35,222 bases of DNA from Actinobacteria bacterium 21-64-8 (GCA_903970225.1 CAJCHR010000280.1:1-35222); one strand, 5' to 3'; positions 1 through 8,443 are shown, numbered from the stretch's first letter. Numbers and translations: made by a program. Notes: generated by a model not told the origin, from the letters alone.

Positions 1-1
1 G

Positions 2-73
2 GCCCAGGCCGCCGATGCAGCGCGTGAAGCGGCCGATGATGCCAGGGCGGCGGAGGCCGAGCCCGCCACCTAA
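2..73 (+). CDS. 3' end of an unidentified Ala/Glu/Asp-rich protein (partial)
   Basis: An open frame enters from the left edge and ends at TAA (71-73). The visible 23 residues are almost all Ala, Asp, Glu and Arg (ends AEAEPAT), typical of a charged, low-complexity C-terminal tail. Nothing in it identifies a family. It is convergent with the pyroglutamyl peptidase gene, about 20 bp away. The start and most of the gene lie outside the window, so reality of the gene rests only on composition and position. Confidence 0.4.
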   Translation, partial: AQAADAAREAADDARAAEAEPAT

Positions 74-92
74 AACCGCCAGGAGAGCCGAT

Positions 93-689
93 TCAGAGTG
101 CGATCGCCTGCGCGATCGCCGCCATTGCGCGGATCAGATCGCCGAGGGGCAGCGCTGCTGCACTGTTCTGGGCAAGTTCAGTCCCCGCGATCGCGGGAAT
201 GTGGACGAATAGCGCAGGGATCGCGGGATCGGCACCGGCAAGGCGTGTCAGCGCCGTATAAAACGCGTGGTTACAAACATACTGGCCCGCATCCCTCGAC
301 ACTTCGGTCGGTATCCCGCAATCATTGAGCGCAGCGGCGAGTCCGGCGAAATCGACGTGCGGACACACTAGTCGTGTGGTTGCTGCGCTCGAAACCGCTG
401 GGACGAACCCAGCGGCGTCTGCCGAAAGCGCCCGGGCGTCGCTGGCAACAGACTCCAATTGCAGCGTGGCCGCGTTGCGGCTGAAACCGGTCATGACCAG
501 CGCTCGCGGGCCTTTCGCGAGCACCCGGTCGAGCACGGGCCCTACCGCCTCGTATTCCACGTCCAGCACATCGAAGCTGCAAGCCGCGAATGCCGGATCG
601 TCCGATGCGCACAATGCCTCGATCAGCGTGCTGGTCGGGTTGTCCGCGACACCGGGGAACGGCCCGAACCCGGTGAACGCCGCGCGCAT
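93..689 (-). CDS. pcp: Pyroglutamyl-peptidase I (peptidase family C15)
   Basis: Cytoplasmic cysteine peptidase that removes N-terminal pyroglutamate from peptides. The 198-residue protein starts with the family motif FTGFGPFPG and NPTS (residues 5-20). The catalytic triad can be placed: Glu79 in LQLESVAS, Cys139 in GQYVCNHAFY and His163 in FVHIPA, matching the Glu-Cys-His order of the family. It is slightly shorter than the usual ~215 residues. The start at 689 is chosen because the peptide motif begins directly there and because its ATG shares one base with the TGA of the upstream DUF427 gene (TGATG), indicating translational coupling. A longer frame to 833 exists but only overlaps DUF427. 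Role inferred: peptide salvage. Confidence 0.88.
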   Translation of the reverse strand: MRAAFTGFGPFPGVADNPTSTLIEALCASDDPAFAACSFDVLDVEYEAVGPVLDRVLAKGPRALVMTGFSRNAATLQLESVASDARALSADAAGFVPAVSSAATTRLVCPHVDFAGLAAALNDCGIPTEVSRDAGQYVCNHAFYTALTRLAGADPAIPALFVHIPAIAGTELAQNSAAALPLGDLIRAMAAIAQAIAL

Positions 690-970
690 CAGCCGACTTC
701 GACGCCCTTCCAGAACGCGACGCGATCCTTGACGTGCGAGGCTGCCTCCTTGGGATCGGGGTAATACCAAGCAGCATCGCGGTTCTCGGCATCGCCCGCG
801 GCCAGCGTGTAATAGTGCGCCGTGCCTTTCCACGGGCAGAAACTGGTGGTGGCGCTATCGCGCAGGAACTGCGGATCGACCGCCGCGATCGGAAAGTAGT
901 GATTGCCTTCGACCACGACCGTATCGTCGCTGCTTGCAATGATGTGTCCGTTCCAGCGGGCTTCGGTCAT
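689..970 (-). CDS. DUF427 domain protein
   Basis: A 93-residue single-domain protein of the DUF427 family. Diagnostic pieces are visible in order: VVVEGNHYFP (about 18-27), a CPWKGTAHYY motif (45-54), AAWYYPDP (66-73) and the closing VAFWKGVEV. The family is widespread, small and cytoplasmic; its biochemical function is not established. It lies first in a two-gene unit with pcp, which it overlaps by one base, and 54 bp downstream of the end of the GMC oxidoreductase gene on the same strand. No signal peptide or membrane segment is present. Confidence 0.85.
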   Translation of the reverse strand: MTEARWNGHIIASSDDTVVVEGNHYFPIAAVDPQFLRDSATTSFCPWKGTAHYYTLAAGDAENRDAAWYYPDPKEAASHVKDRVAFWKGVEVG

Positions 971-1024
971 GCGGAGTTCCTTTGCGATTGTGCAGGACGA
1001 GGTGGGAACCGGAGCCGCATTTTC

Positions 1025-2608
1025 CTACCTCGCCGCCGCCAACACCATTTCCGCACCCTTCTCGGCGATCATCATCGTCGGCGCGTTGGTGTTGCCCGAA
1101 GTGATCGTCGGCATCACCGATGCGTCGATCACACGCAAAGCCCGGATGCCCTTTACCCGCAGCTGCGCATCGACCACGCGGCCCATCGCCGCGGTGCCGG
1201 CGGGGTGGAAGATCGTCGTGCCGATCGCGGCGGCGGCGCGTTCGAGGTCTTCCTCGCTCTCGAACTCCGTCCCGGGCCGAACTTCGACTGGATGGTACTT
1301 CGCCAGCGCGGGCTGTCCCACGATCTCCCGCGTGATGCGGATCGCGCGAGCAGCCGTCCGACGGTCGCCTTGGGTGGCGAGGTAATTCGGGCGGATCGAT
1401 GGCGGCGCTTCCGGATCGGCGGCGGTGATGCGCGTCGTACCCCGGCTTTCGGGGCGCAGGTTGCAGACGCTGGCGGTGAACGCGGGCCACGGATCGAGCA
1501 GGCCGCCGAACGCTTCGAGGCTGAGCGGCTGGACGTGATATTCAAGATCGGCGCTGACAAGACGGGGATCGCTTCGGACGAACAAGCCGAGTTGGCTTGG
1601 CGCCATCGCCATCGGCCCGGTCCGCCGCGTGAGATATTCGAGGCCGATCAGCGCCTTGCCGAAGAGAGTCGCGGCGCGCTGGTTGAGCGTGGCGACGCCC
1701 GAGACACGCCACGCGCAGCGCAATTGCAGGTGGTCCTGCAGATTGCCGCCGACATCCGGCAGATCGGCCACCGGCGCGATGCCGAGATCGCGCAGCCGGA
1801 TCGCATCGCCGATCCCGGACCGTTCGAGGATCGCGGGTGAACCGATCGCGCCGGCGGCAAGGATCACCTCGCCTCGCGCCCGTGCAGTGCGCTGCTCAGT
1901 GCCGAGGCGATAGGCGATACCCACCGCACGGCCGTCCTCGATCAGCACCCGGTCGACGAGCGCGCCGGTGACGACCTCAAGGTTCGCACGCCCTCGCACC
2001 GGCTTCAGGAACGCGTCGGACGCACTCCAGCGCCAGCCCTTGCGCTGGGTGACCTGGAAGAAGCTCGATCCCTCGTTGTCGCCGGTGTTGAAGTCGGCGA
2101 TCCCGGGCACGCCGTATTCGGCCGCGGCCGCGCGGAACGCTTCGAGGATTTCCCAGCGCAGCCGCTGCTTCTCGATGCGGATCTCGCCGCCCGCGCCGTG
2201 AAAGTCGGATTCGCCCTCGTAATGGTCCTCGGCGCGCTTGAAGTAGGGCAGAACCTCGTCCCAGCCCCACCCCGGCAGCCCAGCCTGGCGCCAGCCGTCG
2301 TAGTCCGCGGCCTGCCCGCGCATGTAGATCATGCCATTGATCGACGAACTTCCGCCGAGCACTTTCCCGCGCGGATAGCGCAGCGTCCGGCCGTTCAGCC
2401 CCGCTTCCGCCTCGGTCGACAGACACCAGTCGGTGCGCGGATTGCCGATGCAATAGAGATAGCCCACCGGCACGCGGATCCAGATGTAGTTGTCGCGCCC
2501 GCCCGCCTCCAGCAGCAGCACCCGATTGCGCGGATCGGCGCTGAGCCGGTTGGCGAGCAAGCAGCCCGCGCTGCCGCCGCCGACCACGACGTATTCGAAT
2601 TCATCCAT
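1025..2608 (-). CDS. GMC-family FAD-dependent oxidoreductase (choline/alcohol dehydrogenase-like)
   Basis: A 527-residue flavoprotein of the glucose-methanol-choline family, which oxidises primary alcohols to aldehydes with FAD. The N-terminal dinucleotide motif GGGSAG is at residues 10-15. GMC signature 1 (around YPRGKVLGGSSSINGMIYMRG, about 78-98) and signature 2 (GAIGSPAILERSGIG, about 252-266) are both present. The catalytic pair appears as His468 in FHPAGTAAMG and Asn506 in TSGNTNAPT. Length is typical for bacterial choline dehydrogenase/AlkJ-like enzymes. No signal peptide is seen. It is divergent from the dipeptidase gene, with about 100 bp between starts. The substrate cannot be told: BetA-like choline oxidation lacks any bet neighbours here, so an aliphatic or polyether alcohol is equally likely. 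Confidence 0.9.
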   Translation of the reverse strand: MDEFEYVVVGGGSAGCLLANRLSADPRNRVLLLEAGGRDNYIWIRVPVGYLYCIGNPRTDWCLSTEAEAGLNGRTLRYPRGKVLGGSSSINGMIYMRGQAADYDGWRQAGLPGWGWDEVLPYFKRAEDHYEGESDFHGAGGEIRIEKQRLRWEILEAFRAAAAEYGVPGIADFNTGDNEGSSFFQVTQRKGWRWSASDAFLKPVRGRANLEVVTGALVDRVLIEDGRAVGIAYRLGTEQRTARARGEVILAAGAIGSPAILERSGIGDAIRLRDLGIAPVADLPDVGGNLQDHLQLRCAWRVSGVATLNQRAATLFGKALIGLEYLTRRTGPMAMAPSQLGLFVRSDPRLVSADLEYHVQPLSLEAFGGLLDPWPAFTASVCNLRPESRGTTRITAADPEAPPSIRPNYLATQGDRRTAARAIRITREIVGQPALAKYHPVEVRPGTEFESEEDLERAAAAIGTTIFHPAGTAAMGRVVDAQLRVKGIRALRVIDASVMPTITSGNTNAPTMMIAEKGAEMVLAAAR

Positions 2609-2712
2609 CGGCGATGCGCTTACTCGTTTGCCAATGCCGCCGCAAAGATGCTGGCTTGCCGCTCACCGCTTTCTCCCCATCATTGGGAGTCGGAAACAAA
2701 GGCGAGGCTGCA

Positions 2713-3972
2713 TTGCGAACTTATCTGGGATTGGGCCTGACGGCCGGGTTGCTGTTCACCGTTCCGGCCTCGGCTCAGACCCCCGAAGAGATCGCCGCCG
2801 CCGCGCTCAAGGCGGCGCCAGTGTGGGACGGACACAACGACCTTGCAGAACAGCTGCGCATCCGCCGCAAGGACGTGCTCGCGGGTTTCGACCTCGGCGA
2901 TACCCGTACCGAGGCTGATCCGACCGGCAAGATCGGCCCGATGCAGACCGACATCCGGCGTCTGCGTCAGGGCCATGTCGGCGCGCAGTTCTGGTCGGTC
3001 TACGTCTCGTCCGCGCTTCCCGGTGCGCAGGCGGTGCAAGCGACGCTCGAGCAGATCGACACGATCAAGCGCGTGGTCGCGAAGTATCCCGCCGATCTGC
3101 AGCTCGCGTTCAGCGCCGACGATGTGCTGCGCGCGCGCAAGGCCGGGAAGATAGCCTCGCTCATGGGCGCGGAAGGCGGTCACTCGATCAACGATTCGCT
3201 GGGCACACTGCGCCAGTTCTATGCGCTCGGCGTGCGCTACATGACGCTGACGCATTTCCAGGACAACGACTGGGCCGACAGCGCCACCGATGCGCCGCAG
3301 CACAACGGCCTCACCCCGTTCGGCAAAGACGTGGTTCGCGAGATGGAGCGGATCGGCATGCTCGTCGATCTGAGCCACGTCAGCGCCAAGACGATGCGCG
3401 ACACGCTGGAGATCGCGAAAGCCCCGGTGATCTTCAGCCACTCTGGCGCGTTCGGCGTCAGCCCGCACCCGCGCAACGTGCCGGACGACGTGCTCGATCT
3501 GGTCAAGGCGAACGGCGGCGTCGTGATGACCAACTTCTATCCGCTCTACGTCAGCCCGGCCGTGCGCGGATGGGCAGCGGCGCGTGCCGGCGAACAGGCG
3601 CGGCTGAAGTCGCTGTATCCCGACATTCCCGACAAGGCCGCCGCTGAGCTGACCGCCTGGGACCAGGCGCACGCCAAGCCGGTGGCGACACTGAGCCAAG
3701 TGGCCGATCACATCGATCATCTCGTCAAGCACGCGGGAGTCGAGCACGTGGGTCTGGGCAGCGATTTCGACGGCGGCGCGACAGGGCTTCAAGGCCTGCC
3801 GGATGTTTCGGCTTATCCTGCGCTGTTCGTCGAACTCGCGCGGCGTGGCTACACCCAGGCGCAGCTGGAAGGCATCGCCAGCGGCAATATCCTGCGCGTG
3901 CTGCGCGCCGCCGAAGTCTACGCCGCCGCGCACCGGGCCGATCCGCCGATCGAAAGCCCGACCACATTCTAG
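2713..3972 (+). CDS. Exported membrane dipeptidase (renal dipeptidase family, M19)
   Basis: A zinc metallopeptidase that cleaves dipeptides in the periplasm. I place the start at the TTG at 2713, because it follows an AAGGCGAGG ribosome-binding site and yields a clean Sec signal peptide (RTYLGLGLTAGLLFTVPASA, cleavage near residue 21); the in-frame ATG at 2614 adds 33 residues unlike a signal sequence. Metal and substrate residues of the family are all visible: WDGHND (His41, Asp43), Glu in MGAEGGHS, His in TLTHFQDN, His in LVDLSHVS, His in IFSHSGAF, Arg in HPRNVP and Asp in GLGSDFDGG. At 419 residues it is of normal length. It stands alone on its strand and is convergent with the SDR gene. 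Confidence 0.9.
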   Translation: MRTYLGLGLTAGLLFTVPASAQTPEEIAAAALKAAPVWDGHNDLAEQLRIRRKDVLAGFDLGDTRTEADPTGKIGPMQTDIRRLRQGHVGAQFWSVYVSSALPGAQAVQATLEQIDTIKRVVAKYPADLQLAFSADDVLRARKAGKIASLMGAEGGHSINDSLGTLRQFYALGVRYMTLTHFQDNDWADSATDAPQHNGLTPFGKDVVREMERIGMLVDLSHVSAKTMRDTLEIAKAPVIFSHSGAFGVSPHPRNVPDDVLDLVKANGGVVMTNFYPLYVSPAVRGWAAARAGEQARLKSLYPDIPDKAAAELTAWDQAHAKPVATLSQVADHIDHLVKHAGVEHVGLGSDFDGGATGLQGLPDVSAYPALFVELARRGYTQAQLEGIASGNILRVLRAAEVYAAAHRADPPIESPTTF

Positions 3973-3973
3973 C

Positions 3974-4003
3974 GGGACGGAACGTCCGCGGGAGAAACCC
4001 CGC
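3974..4003. terminator. Possible intrinsic terminator hairpins between convergent genes
   Basis: Two short stems follow the dipeptidase stop: GGACG-GAA-CGTCC (3975-3987) and GCGGG-AGAAAC-CCCGC (3988-4003). They sit exactly in the 43-bp gap between the convergent dipeptidase and SDR genes. No clear T-run follows on either strand, so termination is only a suggestion from position and structure. Confidence 0.3.
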
Positions 4004-4015
4004 CCCTGCTTCGGC

Positions 4016-4717
4016 TCAGAAGTTTTCGACCCAGGGGCGAAGTTCGACTTCCCACGTCCAGGCACTGCGATGCTGCGCCAGGACCGCGAGATAGCTTTGC
4101 GCAATCGCGTCGGGATCGAGCGTGCTGTCGGGTCGATCGACAGGATCGGGGCGAACGGCGCTGCGAACACCGCCATCGATCACGAAGTGCGCGACATGAA
4201 TGCCGGCCGGTGCGAGCTCGCGCGCCGCGCTCTGTGCCAGGCCGCGCAGGCCGAATTTGCCGATCGCGAAAGCCGATGACTGCGCGAAACCCTTTACGCT
4301 GGCGGTCGCGCCGGTGAGCAGGATCGCGCCCCTGCCCAGGGGAAGCAGCCGCCTGGCCGCTTGCTGGGTGACCAGGAAGCCGCCGAACGCCGAGACTTCG
4401 ATCGCGCGGCGAACCTCTTCGGGATCGAGATCGACGATCGGTCCGCGCGCGCGCCCGCTGGCGTTGTAGACCACCACTTCGGGCACGCCGATCACGGCTT
4501 CGGCCTGCTCGAAAAGCTGCTCCACCGATTTGGGATCGGTGGCATCCGCCGCGAACAGCGCCGCGCCGGTCTCCTGCCCGAGCGCCTCGAGCTTGCCGAT
4601 GCCGCGCGCCGAAGCCGCGACCTTCAGGCCTGCCGCGCTGAGCGCGCGGACCAGCGAGGAACTGATCCCCGGGCCGGTCCCGACGATCAGGGCACTGCGA
4701 TAGGGTATGTCCGTCAT
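4016..4717 (-). CDS. SDR-family oxidoreductase with Phe at the catalytic Tyr position
   Basis: A 233-residue short-chain dehydrogenase/reductase. The nucleotide-binding loop is VGTGPGISSSL (about 11-21) instead of the classical TGxxxGIG, followed by VVYNASG in place of NNAG. The active-site segment reads SSAFAIGKFGLRGL: the usual YxxxK is FxxxK, so the catalytic Tyr is Phe while the Lys remains. The end (ARELAPAGIHVAHFVIDGG) is well conserved with a sub-family common in alphaproteobacteria that I recall carries this Phe. The start at 4717 has an AGAGGAG ribosome-binding site; the frame extends further but lacks similarity. It is divergent from the RidA-like gene. Substrate is unknown; oxidoreductase activity may be altered or lost. 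Confidence 0.8.
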   Translation of the reverse strand: MTDIPYRSALIVGTGPGISSSLVRALSAAGLKVAASARGIGKLEALGQETGAALFAADATDPKSVEQLFEQAEAVIGVPEVVVYNASGRARGPIVDLDPEEVRRAIEVSAFGGFLVTQQAARRLLPLGRGAILLTGATASVKGFAQSSAFAIGKFGLRGLAQSAARELAPAGIHVAHFVIDGGVRSAVRPDPVDRPDSTLDPDAIAQSYLAVLAQHRSAWTWEVELRPWVENF

Positions 4718-4810
4718 GGTGCTTACTCCTCTGCTGCCTGGGCCGGGGCGGTCACGACCGCCGCCGTCTGCCCGAAGAAAATGCGCATGACACGACTCAC
4801 GAGGAATTCG

Positions 4811-5305
4811 ATGATGAAACAGACCATACTGTTTGCCGCCGCTACAGCTGCCGTTGCCCTGACCGCCCTTCCGGCGTCCGCGGAAGTCACCCGTCATCAG
4901 GGCGCAGCGACGTCGCCGATCCCGGCGGGGGTCACGATATCGCCGAATTCGACACTGGTGATCCTGAGCGGGCAGGTGCCCGCGCCGCTGACCACCAACG
5001 GCGCACCTGACGCTGTCGAGACGTATGGCGACACCAAGACGCAGGCCACCTCGGCGTTCAAGAAGATCGACGCCTTGCTCACGCAGCAGGGCCTGGGCCT
5101 CAAGGACGTCGTCAAGCTGACCGTATTCCTCGCGGGGGACGCGAAGCCGGGCGGCAAGCTCGACTTCAAGAGCTTCGGCGAAGCGTACGCGCAGTTCTTC
5201 GGCACCGCGCAGCAGCCCAACAAGGTCGCGCGCTCGGTGGTGCAGGTCGTCGCACTCGCCAATCCGGGATTCCTCGTGGAGATCGAGGCCATCGCCGCGA
5301 GGTAA
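4811..5305 (+). CDS. Exported RidA/YjgF-family protein
   Basis: A 164-residue protein with a Sec signal peptide (MKQTILFAAATAAVALTALPASA, cleavage near residue 25) followed by a RidA/YER057c domain. Family features include NSTLVILSGQVP, the TQATSAFKKIDALL helix, KDVVKLTVFLAG and the closing FLVEIEAIAAR. Cytoplasmic RidA deaminates reactive enamines/imines using an Arg (position 105 in E. coli, in EVARLPKD). The aligned stretch here is QVVALANPG, with Ala in place of that Arg, so imine deaminase activity is not expected. Start chosen at the first of two adjacent ATGs, 8 nt after GAGG. The stop abuts the convergent HupE-like gene with no spacer. Periplasmic ligand unknown. Confidence 0.82.
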   Translation: MMKQTILFAAATAAVALTALPASAEVTRHQGAATSPIPAGVTISPNSTLVILSGQVPAPLTTNGAPDAVETYGDTKTQATSAFKKIDALLTQQGLGLKDVVKLTVFLAGDAKPGGKLDFKSFGEAYAQFFGTAQQPNKVARSVVQVVALANPGFLVEIEAIAAR

Positions 5306-6529
5306 TCACACGAAACTGCGCGCCACGAACCAGAAGGTGCCCAGCCCGACCAGCCCTGCCGCAGCCACGTCAGTGACGATCGGCCGTGGCAGGGCGAGGC
5401 GGTAACGGACGAGCAGCGCCGTCAGCAGCGTGAGCGTGATGACCAGCGTGAGCTGTCCGATCTCGACCCCGACGTTGAAGCCCAGCAGCAGCTCCGCGAG
5501 CCGCCCGGCGGGCAAGCGGCTCTCCAACAAATCTGCCGCGAAGCCGAAGCCGTGGATCAGCCCGAACACGAGCGTGACGACCAGCCGCACGCGTCCGGCA
5601 TCGCGCAAGTGCCCGGAGACGAGCAGGTAGTTCGCCGAAAACAGCCCCGCGCCGAGCAGCAGAAGCGGCGGCAGGACGCCGATGCCGAGCAGCCGAAGTC
5701 CGGTCATCAACAGCAGCGCGCCGCCAGTCCACGCGGCAACAAGTCCCGGACGATGGGTCGAGGCCGCGACGTTCTCCACGCCGATCAGCGCGATCGTCAG
5801 CGCGACGAGCGCGTCGATGAATTCGGCATGTGGCCGGATGATCCCGGTTACCGCGAGCGCGAGCGTCAGGCTGTGGCCGATGGTGAAGCCGGTGACAACG
5901 AACACCAGATCGCGCAGCCGCCGCGAGATCAGCACGAGACCCACCAGGAACGACATGTGATCGACGCCGGTGAAGATGTGCATGATCCCCATGCCGACGA
6001 ACTGGAGGAAGCCCGCATCCTGCAGCCTATGCTGCGAGGCCGACCCGGTGACCGCGACCGATGGCGAACTGGCGGTGAGCAATTGCTCGAAGAACTCGCC
6101 CCGCGCCGTCTTAGTCGGTACCGTCTGAATCTGCGCGAAGTTCGTGTGGCTCGGCACCAGATCGACGAACGCTGCCGAGTGCAGCGTCATGTCGCGCGTG
6201 TCGGGGCAGAGGAACACAAACTCGGCGCGGCGAAAGCCCGGGGACGCGATGACAGCACGCGGCGGCTCGGTCAGCTTGCAGGCGTGTCCGCCCGTATCGA
6301 CGCCGACTTTTGCTGCAAGATACGCAACGAGCACGCCATCGCTCGGCGCGCGGCCGTCCGGTGTAAGGCGCGCGGCTTCGAGATCCGGAACGGTGAAGCC
6401 GAGATGCACCGACGGCCCATCGATCAGCCATGCGCTGTGCGACTGGCTCCGGGTGTGCGCCGCAGCCGGGCCGGCGGCAAACAGGATCGCCAGCAAGGCC
6501 AGCACGATCAGCCAGAGCCGCAACATCAC
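5306..6529 (-). CDS. HupE/UreJ_2-family membrane protein with N-terminal periplasmic domain
   Basis: A 407-residue protein with a signal sequence (about 1-24, cleaving at PAAA before HTRSQSHS), a periplasmic domain to about residue 170, and a C-terminal block of seven or so membrane segments. The membrane part holds the family motif GIMHIFTGVDHMSFL (His-rich, Asp), GFTIGHSLTLAL, ALIGVEN and LIHGFGFA. HupE/UreJ relatives are linked to nickel or cobalt uptake; members of this second branch have no proven substrate. The predicted mature protein begins with His. It is the last gene of a three-gene operon: its ATG overlaps the isomerase TGA by 4 bases (ATGA). It ends directly against the RidA-like gene. 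Metal transport is inferred only from the family. Confidence 0.82.
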   Translation of the reverse strand: MMLRLWLIVLALLAILFAAGPAAAHTRSQSHSAWLIDGPSVHLGFTVPDLEAARLTPDGRAPSDGVLVAYLAAKVGVDTGGHACKLTEPPRAVIASPGFRRAEFVFLCPDTRDMTLHSAAFVDLVPSHTNFAQIQTVPTKTARGEFFEQLLTASSPSVAVTGSASQHRLQDAGFLQFVGMGIMHIFTGVDHMSFLVGLVLISRRLRDLVFVVTGFTIGHSLTLALAVTGIIRPHAEFIDALVALTIALIGVENVAASTHRPGLVAAWTGGALLLMTGLRLLGIGVLPPLLLLGAGLFSANYLLVSGHLRDAGRVRLVVTLVFGLIHGFGFAADLLESRLPAGRLAELLLGFNVGVEIGQLTLVITLTLLTALLVRYRLALPRPIVTDVAAAGLVGLGTFWFVARSFV

Positions 6530-7449
6530 TGGAAGTCCGCCGCGACCAACACGTCCGCCCGGCTGCGCAGGAAGCGCGCGTTGGCCGCCTCCACCGCCGC
6601 CAGCCGGTCGCGCGCGGAATCCTCGCGCACGCGGTCAAGTGCGTCGGTGAAGCTTTGCGCGACCGGCGGCTGATTGTTCACGATCACCAGGATGCTGATC
6701 CCCTCGGGTCCCGGGAGCGGATCGGAGACTTTGCCGGTGGCGAGATTGCGTGCGGCGTCGAACAGGCGAGGCCCGAGATGCAACGCAGCGGCGAAATAGT
6801 ACTCCTCGCCGTCATCGACCTTGCCCGTCGAGCGCAAGCCGTATGTGCCGACGACCTGATCGAGTGGCGTTCCGCCGCGCAGTGCGGCGACCGCCGCGGC
6901 CGCCTTGGCCTGCGCATCCGCCGGCAGCACGTACCAGTGCAGCGTCATGCGGCCCTCGCTCGCGTACTGGGCCCGGTGCTTGTCGTAGTAGCGCTTCAGG
7001 TCCTGCGGCGTCGGCACCGTCGCCAGCACGTCGGTCGCAAGCTGGCCGCGCATCGCCGCGACGAGAGCGGTGCGGGTCTCTGTATCGTCGACCGGCATAC
7101 CGAGTTCGACCCCGCGCTGCACCGACAGTTCCTCGGCGACCATGTCGTCCAGGACCTTGCGCTTCTGCTCGGCCGTGGCCTGCGCCAACGACACGTCGCT
7201 CAGCGCGCTCAGCTGCGCGATGTAATCGACCCGCAGGATCGGCACGCCGTTGACCACCGCGACATCTTCTGGCGGCACAGACGCGGTGCGCGTGCCCTGC
7301 GCCGTAAACAGCCCGACGCCGGCGATGATCAATCCGATCAGCGCGCCCAGCGCCGCCAGGATCAGCGAGCGCGCGGTGTTGGGTCTGGCGAGGCTCCAGG
7401 TGCTCTCGCCCAGATCATTCGCTTCGGTCACGTCGTTTGTTTGGGTCAC
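6526..7449 (-). CDS. Membrane-anchored parvulin-type peptidyl-prolyl isomerase
   Basis: A 307-residue protein with a short cytoplasmic tail, one membrane anchor (about 27-48, SLILAALGALIGLIIAGVGLF) and a periplasmic SurA/PpiC-like region. The SurA-N-type helical part runs about 65-155 (VNGVPILRVDYIAQL, KRKVLDDMVAEEL, LKRYYDKHRAQYA). The following 160-275 segment has parvulin layout, ending GPEGISILVIVNN. The GTG start at 7449 is chosen because it overlaps the TGA of the cytochrome gene by 4 bases (GTGA). The stop overlaps the HupE-like start in the same way. Such isomerases next to HupE-type genes suggest a dedicated folding factor for the exported partner proteins, an inference from context. 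Confidence 0.8.
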   Translation of the reverse strand: MTQTNDVTEANDLGESTWSLARPNTARSLILAALGALIGLIIAGVGLFTAQGTRTASVPPEDVAVVNGVPILRVDYIAQLSALSDVSLAQATAEQKRKVLDDMVAEELSVQRGVELGMPVDDTETRTALVAAMRGQLATDVLATVPTPQDLKRYYDKHRAQYASEGRMTLHWYVLPADAQAKAAAAVAALRGGTPLDQVVGTYGLRSTGKVDDGEEYYFAAALHLGPRLFDAARNLATGKVSDPLPGPEGISILVIVNNQPPVAQSFTDALDRVREDSARDRLAAVEAANARFLRSRADVLVAADFQ

Positions 7450-8249
7450 GGGCCCTCCATCACGCCGTGCGACAGCGATTTCACGTAGACCGCAACCGCG
7501 CGGATCTCGGTCGAGGTGAGCGTCCCGGCAAACGATGGGCTCACGCCTCTGCGGCCATGCTCGACGCTTTGGCGCAGCGCCATGGCGGTGCCGCCGTACA
7601 AGGTGATCGCGTCGCGCAAATCGGGCGCGCCCACCGCACCCTCGCCGCGCGCGTCGTTGCCGTGGCAGTCCCAGCATCCGGCTTTGGCATAGACGGCGCG
7701 GCCGCGCTCTACCGCCTGCGCATCGGCGGCGCGCCCTTCGAACGACAACAACAGTTGCACCACGTCATCGACCTCGCCCGGCGCGAGCGAAGGCAGCGGC
7801 TCGGCCACATAAGGGCGGACGCTCGCGTAGACGGGCATGCTCGCAAGGTTCCAGCCTTTCGGATTGCCCGATCGGATGCCGTAGCGGACGATCGCCTCGA
7901 TCTCGGACACACGCCCCTCGCCGTAAATCCAGTCGGCATCGGTCAGGTCGGGCTCACCGGGGCTGCCGCGACCTTCCGTGCCGTGGCAGCCGGCGCAGTG
8001 CTGCTCGAACACCCCGTGACCGATATTGAGCGCGGCATCGCGCAGGCCCGGCTTGGCCAGGATCAGGTCGGGATCGGCCCGCAGCAGATCTGCCTCGCGG
8101 GAATGGCGCCTTGCGGTCAACCCCGCGTAGAGCAGGAGCCCTGCAACCACGATCAGCACGGCGACCCAGCGAACCGGCTTGCGCGACAGGATCGGAAGCA
8201 AGCGCCGCCTCACTCCCTCACCGTGCAACGAACCACCCCCGAATGCCAT
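7446..8249 (-). CDS. Membrane-anchored di-haem cytochrome c
   Basis: A 267-residue protein with an N-terminal membrane anchor (about 27-43) and two c-type haem sites facing the periplasm: CAGCH at 85-89 and CWDCH at 192-196. Likely Met ligands lie in NLASMPVY (Met139) and in the second domain near GGTAMALR. The layout resembles the di-haem CcoP-type module (cytochrome c oxidase cbb3 subunit III), but no oxidase subunits are nearby, so it is more likely an electron shuttle. It heads the operon with the isomerase and HupE-like protein, coupled by GTGA. The start at ATG 8249 lacks a strong ribosome-binding site; a GTG at 8213 is an alternative. It is divergent from the exported-protein/DUF6152 operon across about 195 bp. 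Confidence 0.85.
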   Translation of the reverse strand: MAFGGGSLHGEGVRRRLLPILSRKPVRWVAVLIVVAGLLLYAGLTARRHSREADLLRADPDLILAKPGLRDAALNIGHGVFEQHCAGCHGTEGRGSPGEPDLTDADWIYGEGRVSEIEAIVRYGIRSGNPKGWNLASMPVYASVRPYVAEPLPSLAPGEVDDVVQLLLSFEGRAADAQAVERGRAVYAKAGCWDCHGNDARGEGAVGAPDLRDAITLYGGTAMALRQSVEHGRRGVSPSFAGTLTSTEIRAVAVYVKSLSHGVMEGP

Positions 8250-8443
8250 GCCGCCAAGCCGGCCTCATCGAAGCTTGGCGCGCATCGCTCCAATGAGTTG
8301 TTCATGGGAGCATATTGGAAAAACTCGGCGCAAATGGCCGGCAAAACCTGCCAGATGGCGAGCGCGCCGGCTGCCGGAATTCCCGCTCGATCGCGGGACA
8401 AATTGACAGATGGTCCACAATCCTTGCCATTCGAATGGGTCCT

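Noticed and set aside
734-1840. Long plus-strand frame opposite the GMC oxidoreductase
   Set aside because: Arg-rich shadow frame of high-GC coding DNA; the minus-strand frame carries all GMC motifs.
2680-4176. 498-codon minus-strand frame over the dipeptidase gene
   Set aside because: Composition is that of an antisense shadow and it lacks any family motif; the plus strand has the full peptidase active site.
4016-4717. The SDR Tyr-to-Phe change as evidence of a pseudogene
   Set aside because: Frame, length, Lys and C-terminus are intact, so it is more likely a subfamily feature.
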